Assembly (NCBI GenBank): GCA_029961685.1
Contig: JARWKL010000014.1
Coordinates: forward strand, 625,001-689,000
Reading direction: 5' to 3'
Source of the DNA: Aristolochia californica
Taxonomy: Eukaryota; Streptophyta; Magnoliopsida; Piperales; Aristolochiaceae
DNA length: 64,000 bases
The position numbers and the translations under genes were made by a program. The number at the start of each line of letters is the position of its first letter. Position 1 is the first letter of the stretch. Of the stretch, positions 1-11,793 are shown piece after piece. The notes beneath the pieces were generated by a model that saw only the letters and a list, made by a program, of their open reading frames with translations, ran no database searches and was not told the origin of the DNA.

Positions 1-510
1 CAATGTAATTAAATGACGCTTTTATATTTGTCTCCAAGATTAATCAAGCTTCGTCCAACTCGGCTGTCCACCTCAGCATAAACTCAGTCCTAAAAACAAG
101 TCTCAATGTTTTTGAAGAGGATTTAAAAATTCAAACTAGCGGTCCTCCATCGAATTCAAGATGACTTGAGAAAGAACTATCAAAATGAAGCAATGAACAG
201 GTAAACATAACTACAAGAAGGACATCGAAGACTGAAATCCTTCAAGAAATAAACAACCAATAATTACCATAAAAAACAGATGCCTGTCTGCAATGAATGC
301 TCAAGAGAGATGCAAAAACACTATTAAATCTAGCAAAAGAAAACAAGCAACAACCGATACAGAGGAGTACTGTAGCATGGTTATGCAGTAAATAAACTTG
401 TTTATCAAAATAAAATTAAAATAAACTTAGACACACAACAAAATGTAGCACGTCACCTCAGAAACCGAAAATTCAATTACGACCTGCTTACAGAATTAAA
501 GAAAACAAAC
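1..510 (-). other. DGAT1 intron 1 (partial)
   Basis: The DGAT1 exon 1 donor lies at 510/511, so this A/T-rich stretch is the beginning of intron 1 on the minus strand. I see no second exon or other gene in it. Plant DGAT1 genes often have a long first intron, so the next exon being outside the window is expected. Confidence 0.75.
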
Positions 511-876
511 CTGCTTGAATATGGCGTCGGAACTCAACGGACTCTCCTGCACTCTTCTATGCGCAGGCACAGCAGGCCTGTAGGTAAATCTAACAGAAAC
601 GTCCGGTTCTCTCGTACGATCTTCACCATCCGCGACCTTCTTACCTGTATCCTCGGCATGAGTCCCTCCGTTCCGATTCCCGTTACTAGCACAATCCTCG
701 TAGTCAGAGTTGGTCCCCGTGGAGGACTCATCGCCATTGGAGGTCGAATTTCCATTGGCTTTTGAAGAAGAATCGGGAACAGACGATGTGTTCGGCCTCC
801 GCCTCAGGGAGTGGCCAAGATCAGACGACTCCGGCTTCTGCCCTGGACTCTCGTCCGGAGGGTTTGCGATCGCCAT
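511..876 (-). CDS. DGAT1: Diacylglycerol O-acyltransferase 1, exon 1 only
   Basis: This is the first coding exon of DGAT1, the ER membrane acyltransferase that makes triacylglycerol from diacylglycerol and acyl-CoA. The ATG is at 876-874, and 122 codons run in phase 0 to a donor CAG|GTTTGT at 511/510. The N-terminus is hydrophilic and poorly conserved (Ser/Asn/Gly-rich, acidic), as in all plant DGAT1 proteins. It ends in the conserved block FTYRPAVPAHRRVQESPLSS followed by DAIFKQ, which is where exon 1 ends in Arabidopsis DGAT1. An upstream in-frame Met at 930 would add 18 residues but lacks family support. Positions 1-510 are then intron 1, and the remaining exons with the membrane-bound O-acyltransferase domain lie off the left edge. 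The gene is divergent from the transporter gene that starts at 3037. Identity is secure; everything past exon 1 is unseen. Confidence 0.93.
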
Positions 877-997
877 TGAACGGAGCTCACGAGTCACGCC
901 TCTTTCAATCACACATGCACTTATGCACATACAGAGGAGAGAAGACTGAAGAGATTGAAAAAGAAATGAAAGAGAGCTAAAGTGTTGATGCGGTGAA

Positions 998-1004
998 GTA
1001 TTTA
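998..1004 (-). promoter_or_regulatory. Possible TATA box of DGAT1
   Basis: On the minus strand the motif CATAAATACTTC lies about 120 bases upstream of the DGAT1 start codon, a plausible TATA-box spacing with a roughly 90-base leader. This is a motif guess with no transcript evidence. Confidence 0.35.
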
Positions 1005-2060
1005 TGGACAGATTTGGCGGCTACGAGGAAGCGAACAGCAGCTTCAATTTTCTCACCTCGACATGCTATGTAATGAGTGAGAAAATGCTGTGGACCCACA
1101 TGCCATATTTGGAGACGTGGGCCCTACTGAAACGTGAACGTGGCGCCCAGTTGGCAGAGATAAACGCTGCAACTGACTTATGATCCGCATCAGTACAGGC
1201 ATGTGACATAGTGACTGATCGTCACCGTTAGATCAAAAAGGCTGAACGGTGGACAGATGAGATTGCTTGGTCCGAAAATTTGACCGCCGCTCGTGTCCGA
1301 AACTGCAAAAAATCACATGCGGTAAGTAACTACGCATGTAATTAACTGCGTTATTACTTATCTAATTCGACTGAGAGGGCCGGGCTTCGTGGATGTGGTC
1401 CAGTAAGTGCCTGCCCAAAGCCGTGGTTCATCCGACCGTTGATTTTTATCAACGGTTGAGCGTTTGACTTGACGTCTGCATTTTATCGTCTTCTCACTGT
1501 CGGTTAGATGGATTAAATGGCATCTATATTTTATATGTGATATATATTTTTGTAGAATAACATGGTATCTATATTTTACGATTTTATAAGAAAATATCAA
1601 ATACTTTTATTGGAAATAAACATAAATTTAAAATAAAAAATAATGACAAAAATGAGAGCGAAAGGATGATTAGTTTCAGTCCAATTGGTTAGACCAGATT
1701 TTAACCATTTAGATGCACGTGTCGAATATTACGTGTGGATTCATTCCTCAGAAAGCCATAAACAAATACTAAAACATGCATCTCCGGGTAGCGCGAAAAG
1801 TGACATGCATACACGTGTCGCAGCTAGGCGAAGCCAAGCAGTTCAGGACGCTACGCCGTCGGTGTCGTGTCGTCCTCACGGTTCGTGCCGGTAAAAACAG
1901 CACCGTTTTTAACAAATGACTGTCATAATCACTATTCATAAAAAAAAAAAAAAAAAAACATGTCCTTTACTGGGTTTATTCATTAAGAATAAACTTTTTT
2001 ATCAGGGAGTAAAATGTAAATTCGTAAATCCGTATCTGTGACGGAAAGAACATGCATGTG
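1005..2060. other. Intergenic spacer between divergent DGAT1 and transporter genes
   Basis: No convincing gene. The stretch is A/T-rich with a poly-A run near 1940-1957. Short reading frames here have no recognisable domain. It presumably contains the two divergent promoters. Confidence 0.6.
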
Positions 2061-2231
2061 GAAGAAACTATTTAAGGAGAGTTGGAGACCGGACAACATA
2101 GTCTCCAGACGCTTCCTCGACTTTCTGCGATCTGCTCCCTGCTACAGTGACGGTTCTTGGCTCCAACTACCACGCTGCGCGTCTTTTTTGGGATGCCACT
2201 TTGCTCAATTACTACGCGCTTTGCTGGAACG

Positions 2232-2978
2232 GTAAGCGAAACGGAAAATTTGACGCGTAGCATGCGATTCTTTCCACTTCTCCCCAGTTTGTCTGCAGGT
2301 GTGAATTATGACGAGACAACCTGAGCGCAGTACTGTTCAAGTGCTCGTTTCCTCCTCGCTCTCTGCTGTTAACTCTTTCGTTTCTCCAGACAAACCGTTC
2401 TTTATCAGGAATATTTTTTTTCAATTTCTTTTAAGACAAGTTGTGAAATTCGGCTTCTGTGTCTAGAAAGGATTGCAGATCGCGGTTTTAGCTCATCTGA
2501 GGTGAAGGCGAAACTATCCTTTTTTTTGTTTTAATTCCGATTTAGGAGCTCTTATCGTTATTTTTGAATACTCTGATCCGTGTACAAAAGAAACAAAAAA
2601 TATCTTATCTTCAGCTGAGCTATCAAATTTTATGTTTTCCGATTTAGAAATCGTTTAATTTTTACTGGTGTTTGTGACGAAATAAGTTTATTTTTTATTT
2701 TTAAATATTTTAATGAATGAATCTTTGGACTCATTTTCTTCCTCCGTTGGAATTCTTTTCCTCGACACTTAAAAATATACTTCGACCTATGTTGGTTGAA
2801 TTTTTATTTTAGGTTGAACTTTTATTTTCCTAACGCCTTGGCTATTTACATGAAAAAAAAATCAAGCTTGACTTGATTGGGAACCATAAATTAGTAAGCT
2901 AATATGAATTCCAACTACGACATTTCCCTAGCATTGTACGCAAATGGCGCAGGATTGATGTTAATTTGGCATTGGCAG
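2232..2978 (+). other. Probable 5'-UTR intron of the glucose transporter gene
   Basis: A strong donor (ACG|GTAAGC at 2232) and an acceptor (TTGGCAG at 2978) flank an A/T-rich stretch upstream of the start codon at 3037. This suggests a leader exon around 2100-2231 and a second leader segment at 2979-3036. A TATTTAA motif at about 2068 could be the TATA box. The intron is inferred from splice motifs only. Confidence 0.45.
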
Positions 2979-3036
2979 GTACTGTGGTTGAGTACCAAAA
3001 CTTCAAGTTTTAGTTGGATGCTATATTTCTCTTGGC

Positions 3037-6000
3037 ATGCGGGGTCGTACTGCTTTGCGTGAATCTTCTTCTATTTTCACTCGAATGGCACCGGAGGACT
3101 ATAAGAAATTGCTCGATAAAGACCATTCAGGTGAGGCCTCATTGCAACATCCTTTCCTATTTTATTTTTTCTTTTATCCAGCCACATTTGTATGTCATCC
3201 GGGAAATATACGGCGTCATCTCTTTTACTTTTTAGTGCGTTTTTTAATCTACACTTGACTGAGATATCTAATCTGGAAGGGCATAAATTTGGGTAAACCT
3301 TCATTAAGTCAAAAATTCATATAATGAAAGTATCCAAATTTAGCTGAATATCTGGCACTTTTTTTTAATGCTTTTGTTTTCTCTACATTAATTGACTGAA
3401 TCAAGTTACATAGGTTTGCACTAATCATATAAATGGTTTCAGGCCGTTCGCAGAGTATGGGAGTTGAAGGCTTAAACCCGTCCTGGACACATTCATTGCC
3501 TCATGTTTGCGTGGCAACCATTTCATCATTCTTATTTGGCTACCATGTTGGGTGTGTGTTCCACATCTGGGCATCTTGTTATACACTATATCAATACTAC
3601 TATTTTCTTTTCTATCGATAACATTTATTGTCCTTTATGATCAAGTTTATATGGGCCTAATTCAATTTTATGTCTTTCGTCAGAGTTGTCAATGAACCAC
3701 TTGAAACCATTGCTTTTGATCTTGGGTTCGGTAGGAATACCTTGGTTGAGGGTAAGTGTTTTAGTGGGATCAATTATAGCTGTAACCGTTTAAGTATTTA
3801 CTTGGATTGAGGTTTGAGAGGATCTATGTCTTATGTTGGCAACAGGTCTTGTGGTTAGTATGTGTTTATGTGGTGCCTTTATTGGCTGTCTCTTCAGTGG
3901 CTGGGTAGCAGATGGCATTGGACGTCGGAGGGCATTTCAGTTGAGCGCTTTACCAATGATTATTGGAGCTTCTGTGAGGTAATGTGATTGCAAACACTCT
4001 CTATTCCATTTTTTTTTTTTTTTTTGTCATCATTGTAATCATCATCAGAGACTTCTCCGGACCAGATTTCAGTTAGCGACACAAATCCCTTCCCTCATCC
4101 ACCCTGCCTACTCATTTAAAGGATTTTGAACAGTTATTTCATCAAAATACCTTTCTCAAGAACAGATGAAGGATCTGAAGCCAATTTTCTATTTGATGGA
4201 TGTTTGTGTTAGAGGATTGGTGATTATGCAAGCTTTTAAATTCTGATAGTTTCTTCAACTTAAATAGCATGGAAGAGGAACAGGTCAGAGAAATGACTAA
4301 GTTGTGAACATGTATTCAGTGGCAGAACTTGAATTTATTCTGCCTTTCCAACTGTGAGAAAAGCTGTTACTAAGAGTTAGATGCTGGGAAGGATACAAAA
4401 GAATATGCGTGAAGCTTACAGTTTTCATCACATTTTATGCCTCACTTTTCTGGTGTCATTTCCTTAATGATACTAAGGAGATATCAATATTTATATTTCA
4501 TGCGCATCTTGAATTCGCATATGCAGCTTTCTGTTTTTGCATATTGGTCTTTGAATATTTCTGTATTATTTTTTCCATGACAATGTGGGTAACATTGTTT
4601 TCAGTGCAACATCAAAAAATCTGGAAAGTATGATTCTTGGGAGGATGTTAGTTGGAGTTGGAATGGGTCTGGGGCCCCCAGTTGCTTCTCTTTATGTGAC
4701 AGAGGTATGCAAATGGACCTGCTGTAGATTTTTGAATTCATGAAGTCATGAAATTAGTGTTTTGGCACGGATCTTTATCAACTCTCTCTATGTCATAAGC
4801 AGGTCTCACCTTCTTTTGTAAGGGGCACTTATGGAAGCTTGATTCAGATAGCAACATGCCTAGGACTTATAGGGGCCTTTTTAATAGGAATCCCAACAAA
4901 GGAAATATTTGGCTGGTAAATAATACACATAAAACACAGACTCTTCCTGATGTGTAAATCTCTTATAATATCTTCTTGTTGGGCTTCCTTGTCCTGAAAT
5001 TGTTACAGGTGGCGGATATGTTTTTGGGTTTCTGCCATTCCTGCTGTTCTGCTGGCTCTTGGCATGGAATTCTGCGTGGAGAGTCCTCACTGGCTTTATA
5101 AGGTCATTTAAATTCTTCAAATAACTTCTCTTTACAGCTGTACTAACTGTTTTGTTTTATGTATGACTGTTTTATATGTTCGGTTTTCCCTGTATTACTC
5201 CAATATTGTAGGTCATCAGCTCACATACATTTTGGATGAGCTGATTATCACCTTTTTAGTTCATGTATTTGTTACATAAATCAGAAGGCCGTCTGTTTCA
5301 TTGTGAGCAGATTTTTCAGGCAGATTCAAACATATGCTTATAATTAGCATTCGTTCTTTCTTCTTGGGATGTACATCATGTGACATACTTATCCATTCTC
5401 TGCACTGGTTCTAAAAACGAGGTGCTTGGCACAGGATTGAAAATGGATCAGTTATTGGTCGAACAAAAAAAAGAGATTTGATTGTTGAGCCTGAATAGCT
5501 ACTGCTTGTTATTTGTTTGAGATGTGTTGGGATATTTGGTAGCTTGTCACTTCTTGTGAGAAATTTAGTAATGTGAAGATTGTTTATGATTATTTTATTG
5601 CTTTTTTTAACTTTTTTATAGTCAATAAAGAATGACAACTAGAACTCGTATGTTGTTTCAATAACATTAATAGATGCAGGACTCTGAATCTATTGCAAGT
5701 TTCCCCATAGTCAATCTCGTTATTCTAAGAAAAAGTTCTCTGTAGACAACCTACATTGCATGACATAAACATTCAATGGCTTATTTTTATTTTCTTGTTT
5801 ATTGGCCTGGGAGTATGTTTTTTAAATATGCACAAAACTTGAGCATGTCTACTCGTGCAAGTTATTTGGTCTCTAATAAGATAAAAAGCAAAATCAGGCT
5901 GTGCTAAAAAGTATACAACTCAATCTGTTTTATTTCTTAATGACGTGTCACAGAAAGGAAGATGTGCTGAAGCTGAGGCTGAATTTGAGAGGTTGTTGGG

Positions 6001-8395
6001 GGCATCACATGTGAAATCAGCCATGACAGAACTTTCACGAACAGAGAGAGGGGATGGCACTGATACTGTAAGGTTCTCGGAGCTAATTTATGGACGCCAC
6101 TGCAGAGGTAATTCTATCTCTCTAATGCATGAATTCTGCTTCTAATTTCTACGTGATCAATTATTAAAGAATGAATATTCACTTCATTGTGTTACACTTC
6201 TTTTCCCTTTTGCAGTTGTCTTTATTGGATCGGCGCTATTTGCGTTGCAGCAGTTATCTGGTATAAATGCTGTGTTCTATTTTTCTTCAGCAGTCTTTAA
6301 AAGTGCAGGGGTACCCTCAAGTGTGGCAAACAGTTGTGTGGGATTTGCTAATATCTCAGGTACTATCAGAATGAATTAATGAGGTTTTGGATAAAACCCA
6401 AAGGAGCTGACAGAAGTAGAGTAGAAACTAGCACGATATTTGCTAGGCTATAGAAATTGCTTATTTTAGTTTTTCAATTTAGTTCACCTTGATTTCTTAG
6501 AAATTTTCTTCAGATAAATGATCATCTTTGTTTATGAGGGGATTCTATTTTGATTTTATCTGAAGGTGGTTCTGAAATAGTTTTGTGTCCTGCTTGTTTC
6601 AGGGTCGACTATTGCTATGCTTTTGATGGATAAGCTGGGGAGGAAGTTACTTCTTTTTGGAAGCTTTCTAGGCATGGTGAGGAAGTGTAAATGATGAGAA
6701 TAATTTTGCAGATGAGTCTTTGTTATTTAGGGCGGTTTTATACTTATTAAATGTCCGGTATGACCATTAATTTCTTTAACTAATTGATTCAGGCACTAGC
6801 AATGGGATTACAGGTGCTCGCTGCAGGCTTACAAGCCAAAAGCCCTGTCTCCTTGTATATGTCTGTAGGTGGAATGCTAATGTGAGTAATAGTAAGACCT
6901 TTTCTTTTTGCTCTTTCAGGTTGCTTTTTCTTGGTCTCTTTCATGGATAAGCAAAATATTTTTAGACTTTTTTTTTTAATCCTGCAAACTATGTATTAAG
7001 TGGTCTACTTGGGATATGAAACTGTTCTGTATGGCATATTTTCTGTAGTCAGGAAACTATCTGGATGACCTGTTTCAGTTTTTTGAGATGAGGCATCTGT
7101 AAGTTTGTGAAGTCAACAACATGTAGATGCATTGGCAGATAAATTTTCCCTGCATACAATCAAATAATTGGTCTTACAGGAATTTTTTTGGGGACCAAAA
7201 TACCTAGCAAATGCCATTTCATGTTTGTTTTTATGCTTCTGTCAATTATAAAATGAAGAATGCTTTGAAGACGCATAACGGAAATAAAGGCTTAAGATAT
7301 AAGCTGGCTTAGTGTTGCTGAGATGATAAAGAGAAAACATTGAAGGTTAAACGTGAGAAACTGTGTGCTAAATTATATATTCTTATATGTTGTAGTGGTA
7401 CATTGTTTCTATTGTTCCCACACTATGGGTAGGCATGTGCCCAAGAGAATTAATGTAGGTGGTTTATAAATATGTAGGAGTCAATGGACAACATGTAATT
7501 ATGCTTGCTGGGCCAATCAGCATAAGATATAAAACTGCTAACTTGAACAGTTATTTAATTTATGAAATTCTAGATTTTAACATATTTTTTACTGTATTTA
7601 CTATAGCAAGTGTGTGCTTTTGTACAGGTTTGTTTTCACATTTGCTCTGGGAGCTGGTCCAGTGCCAGGTCTTCTCTTACCTGAGATTTTTCCTAATCGA
7701 ATACGCGCAAAAGCCATGGCAGTTTGTATGTCTGTCCATTGGGTAATGTTCTTATTCATGATTCTTCTTCAAATCTTTCAATTGGAAGTTTATGATAGTC
7801 TATTATACTGCTAAGCATAGCTGCAAGCTTCACTAAAAAGTGAGATAGGCGAGTAGAGTAGCCTTTTTGGTGGAGAAGACTTGCTTGCCATTGTATTTGC
7901 GAACGAATTTGGCCCAATGGCCCAAATGCTGACTGCGCTAGTATTTGAATTCTTAATTCACCAAGTGACAATGCAGAAGTGCATTATTAATCATTGGATT
8001 TTATGTTGATAATGTGAGGACCCAACTAATGTTTCATGGTGATTGACAAACTTACAGTAATTACCAACTTCCGGGAAATTTGTTCATTATCTTGCATCAA
8101 CTTGAACCTAATTACATTCCCCCGTTGTCATCTTCTACTGGTTACCCAATATTTTTGTTTCAATTTTATTGTGGATCATTTTTATGTGATATTATTTTGT
8201 TGGGTGTTTCAGGTGGTGAATTTCTTTGTTGGCTTGCTTTTCTTACGGTTGTTGCAGCAACTAGGACCACAGTTATTGTATACGATTTTTGCTACCTTCT
8301 GCTTGATAGCAGCAGCTTTTGTGAAGAACAGTGTGATTGAGACAAAAGGGAAGTCACTCCAGGAGATTGAGATTGCACTCCTACCGCCTGAGTGA
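3037..8395 (+). CDS. Plastidic glucose transporter-like protein (MFS sugar porter)
   Basis: Thirteen exons join in phase: 3037-3130, 3443-3551, 3684-3751, 3846-3978, 4605-4704, 4803-4915, 5009-5102, 5954-6107, 6216-6359, 6603-6676, 6793-6881, 7628-7742, 8213-8395. The product has 489 residues, the usual length for the At1g67300/At1g79820 group of probable plastidic glucose transporters 2/3. Visible sugar-porter signatures are GRRR at about 116-119, ESPHWL at 230-235, QLSGIN at 301-306, PEIFP at 409-413 and ETKGKSLQEIE near the C-terminus. The start MRGRTALRES resembles the short hydrophilic start of those proteins and, like them, lacks an obvious long transit peptide, so plastid location is by family name only. 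The expected role is hexose movement by a 12-helix facilitator. All introns are GT-AG. The neighbouring proline-rich gene is convergent. The family is certain; substrate and membrane are not proven. Confidence 0.93.
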
Positions 8396-10452
8396 ACAGG
8401 TAACCTATACTCTTTTCTTTTTGGTCGTTAAGATGGGTTATCATGCACAATTTTTGCAGTGAAAATCTTGAAATTCAAATTGGCAACAGTTGCTTGTGGT
8501 CTGCTTTGATCTTTCTGGTGCCAGAAATATGTAGGAAGCTTTGTAGCGGTTTGTATGGCCCAGTGTAAGATACACATGGGTGAAAAGAAACAGCTCAGCT
8601 GCCAATGCTTCGTGTTACTTTCCTGTAATCAACCACCTTTACTGAGGTTATTCATATCTTAGTAATGTGCAGGTACTCGCAAAAATCAATTTAAATTGGT
8701 AAGAGGCCGAGACCCGACTTCATAGCAGGCGAATCACACATGGTGTGCTCGTGCATGGATTCTTCTGCGTCTCTGACCTGGAACATCTGTTTTTTCCGGT
8801 GGCTGATTGTATGGAAATTTTGGCAGGTGCACATATAAGGCGTTGATTTCTCAAGTTTACTCAACAGCGCATTGGCAAATGAGCAGTAGACATTTTCACA
8901 GCTTTGAGGATATATTTGATTGGCGATATGGACTTTGATGTAGGGGGAATAATGTAAGCAGGATGATCTACACAAAGCCTTAGTTTCCTCCATGGTGACA
9001 GCATTAACATATGGTTGGGGTAATTGCTTTTAATGGTTTCTTGCGCGCTCCCCCCCCAACATTAGAGATCTTGTGGTTCCCGAGAGGGTTTCAGATATAT
9101 TAGATAAAGATAATAATATGATTTTCTAATTTCGAAGACAGTCTACTTTCTAACCAGTCATTTCTTTGACGGTAAAGGAAGATGGGTTTTTTCCCTAGTT
9201 ATCTGGGTCATTTCTTGACGGTAAAGGAAGATGGGTTTTTTCCCTAGTTATCTGGAGAATCGTAAAGCAGGATTTGAGTTTTATTTTCCAGTTAAATTCC
9301 TTCAGATTCGCTTCGAATCTAATCATCTGACCGGCAGGTCTCAATTCGATGTAGATAATCAGAGAACCTCGTTAAGAGAGAGAACAATCAAATAGCACTG
9401 AAAAATGGGAAATTTATTTTCCAATAAAAAAACCATCTCCAGTGAGACACCTAGGTAACCATTGGTCGATTGTTATTTTATAACCAAAAATAAAATAAAA
9501 AATTCAGATACGGGATTGTGGAGGCGCGAAGAAAAGTTGTCGATTGTATATTGATTCTTTGCACGCATTTGGCCAGGTTAACTAGGTCGGATAAATAGTT
9601 TAATAAGTTGAACGTACAAAATCTTGCTTGGTTTATTGGGTCTTGATCCAATCTAGCTCCTACTGAACTCTAATTTGAACATAAAAAAATTATTAAGTGG
9701 AATCCTTGGAAGAAATGGGTTTTCTTGAACGAGGGTGGATACGAGGTTGAAGCTCCTTTCCAGTGAAATGCTTCAACTGAAGAAGAGATGAGAGCCAAAG
9801 GGCAACCAGACAAATCCACCCTTTCTGATTCATCCCTCTTGGCCTCAGTACTCTTTCGTTTCCTTATCAGGATCTTTCGTTAACCCTCAAACCTTCTCCT
9901 TCTGCAGATTCTCACGATTTAGCTTACTTATCAAAGTCGCACTTTATACGCTTCCAGAGGAGAGTCTTCCTTTTCTGGCCTGCTTTTCTGCAGGCACACA
10001 TATAACCCGACTGAACTGGCCAGGGCATATTTGTTGCGTCGGTGGACACTAAGCTCCTCGCACAAACTGCTTCGTTACCCATACTTTCCTCTTCATCCCT
10101 AATTTAATTGATGATGGAATGCCAAATATATATTTTCTTGTTACCGCTGATACGATGTAACCCGTGCAAGACTAAATTAAAATGCAATTCTCTCTCTCTT
10201 TTTTTCTTCTTATTTCTTCTGCTTTGTCTCACAATGAGAAACGAGCGGGAATCATCTGTCAAACTCTATTACTATGATTTATGAGGACAACACAAGAATC
10301 TGGGAGGTTGGCAGGCCAGGTCCAGATCCCTTATTCGTTCTACAGTAGTTTAGGGAGCAAGTAAATTAAGAACAATGGCAACATTATAGTAATAATAATG
10401 TTGAATGTAGTACTTCTGCTGCCTTTCTTCCTCTCTCTGGATATCTCTCTGC
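8396..10452. other. Transporter 3' UTR and intergenic spacer
   Basis: The first few hundred bases are probably 3' UTR of the transporter. The rest is A/T-rich spacer before the convergent proline-rich gene. The only structure I see is a tandem duplication of about 50 bp at 9157-9255. The minus-strand reading frame at 8691-8993 has no recognisable domain. Confidence 0.6.
9157..9255. repeat. Two-copy tandem repeat, 50 and 49 bp
   Basis: The unit beginning GTCATTTCTT and ending AGTTATCTGG occurs twice back to back (9157-9206 and 9207-9255). The two copies differ by a single T in the CTTTG/CTTG position. Near-identity indicates a recent local duplication. Confidence 0.9.
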
Positions 10453-11793
10453 CTAGGAGTGCTGGTCATGATGACGGTGGCCATTGGCGGGGTCCTTGCG
10501 GCCACCGAAATCCTGCCTGGACAGTGCCAGGTGGACGCCGGGGCTGCCGTGAGTGCAGGAAGTGTTGAAGAGGATGGAGTTGTTGACGCCCTGGACATTG
10601 CTGTTCACGAATGCTCTAATGGGTGCTGCCGCCGGGTTCGTCTTGTCTTTGTCCTTTTTCGTCGCGTCTTCCTCCTTCGCTGGGTTTTTCTGCTTGTTCT
10701 TGGTGGAAGTGGAAGAAGGACGACCCAACTCCATGATCGCGCCCTTGTTTTCTCCCGCAATGGTGATCACTCTCATGCCCGTTTTTTCGTCGTCTGAGAG
10801 GTTCCGCGCCGAGTAAGTGTGGCTCTTGAAGCCTTGGTGATAAGGTTCGGTTTTGGTTGGGGCTAACTTCTGCTTCTCTTGCAAGTGCGGCGATGAGGAC
10901 GTCTCCGCTTTGGGAAGCTGTCGCTTCGGTTCGGGCTCCGGGTGGTCGGGTTTGAGTTGGGGGGAGGGAAGGCGGAGAGGTGGCGGAGGAGAGGAAGGTT
11001 TGATGGTCTTTGGAGATTTGAGTGGGGATCCCGCAATGGCGGTGACAGACGGCTTCGTGATTATTTTGGGCGACGGCGGAGGAGATTTAGCAGCAGGAAT
11101 GGGAGAAGCCTTAATGGTCTTCGGGGATTGGTCGGCAGCAGAGTCGGTTGCTTTAGGTGGAGGAGACTGCGGCACCGAGGAGATCCCACCTGTCGTCTGC
11201 TTTGCCGGTTGTGGGTAGGAAGGCGGCGAAGAAACCGCTGGGGCGGGCTTTGGGGCCTGGAGGGACTGCGGCAATGAGGTGGTGCCGCCGTTTGTCTGCT
11301 TCGGGACGGTTTTTGGCGACTGTGGCAAGGATAAGGTCCCACTCTCCGTGGTCCTAGGAGCGAGGCTGGGAGCCAGCCGGGGAGACTGCGGCACGGAAGA
11401 TGTCCCGCCATTGGTGGGCCTCGGAGCGGCCGTTAGCAGCGGTGACTGCGGGACCGAAGCGGTCCCTCCAAAGAGTGTCCTCGCCGGAGGCCGCGGCGAC
11501 TGGGGCAGCGAAGACGTTCCTCCGACAGTCGCTGGCCGTAGCACCGGTGATGGCGGGAGGGAAGCGGTCCCGCTGGTGGGTCTCGGAGGGATTTGCGTAG
11601 TGGGCTGAGGTGGAGCAGCAGGCATCGGGGGCAGGACAGACTGAGTACGTACGAGAGGCGGCCTTAGGACGGGCTGAGGCTGAGGCTGCGGCGGAGCGGG
11701 ATTTGGGTCCCCTCGAACCATGGATCCTAGCCGAAACCAGGAACGGCCAAGGGTCGGTGCCGGTGGCTGCTGCTGCTGCTGTTGCTCCATCAC
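10453..11793 (-). CDS. Proline-rich protein with repeated G-G-T-S-S-x-P-Q-S-P decamers
   Basis: Single-exon frame of 446 residues, with ATG at 11793 and a TAG stop at 10453-10455. The N-terminus is MMEQQQQQQPP. Residues 1-290 are Pro/Ser/Thr-rich and hold seven copies of a decamer close to GGTSSVPQSP, spaced by variable Pro/Ala-rich linkers. Further SPK and SPPP motifs follow. The C-terminal third is different and looks like the conserved part: SHTYSARNLSDDEKTGMRV, an ITIAGENKGAIMEL stretch, a Lys/Asp-rich low-complexity segment, and finally NSNVQGVNNSILFNTSCTHG followed by SPGVHLALSR. That ending is familiar from plant proteins annotated only as proline-rich or hydroxyproline-rich-like. There is no signal peptide, so a cell-wall extensin role is unlikely despite the composition. 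The local GC content is much higher than in the flanks. Function unknown; that the gene is real is well supported by the long frame and the shaped C-terminus. Confidence 0.75.
   Translation of the reverse strand: MMEQQQQQQPPAPTLGRSWFRLGSMVRGDPNPAPPQPQPQPVLRPPLVRTQSVLPPMPAAPPQPTTQIPPRPTSGTASLPPSPVLRPATVGGTSSLPQSPRPPARTLFGGTASVPQSPLLTAAPRPTNGGTSSVPQSPRLAPSLAPRTTESGTLSLPQSPKTVPKQTNGGTTSLPQSLQAPKPAPAVSSPPSYPQPAKQTTGGISSVPQSPPPKATDSAADQSPKTIKASPIPAAKSPPPSPKIITKPSVTAIAGSPLKSPKTIKPSSPPPPLRLPSPQLKPDHPEPEPKRQLPKAETSSSPHLQEKQKLAPTKTEPYHQGFKSHTYSARNLSDDEKTGMRVITIAGENKGAIMELGRPSSTSTKNKQKNPAKEEDATKKDKDKTNPAAAPIRAFVNSNVQGVNNSILFNTSCTHGSPGVHLALSRQDFGGRKDPANGHRHHDQHS

Noticed and set aside
10459..11608. Several long frames on the plus strand opposite the proline-rich gene
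   Set aside because: They are antisense shadows of a GC-rich, low-complexity coding sequence.
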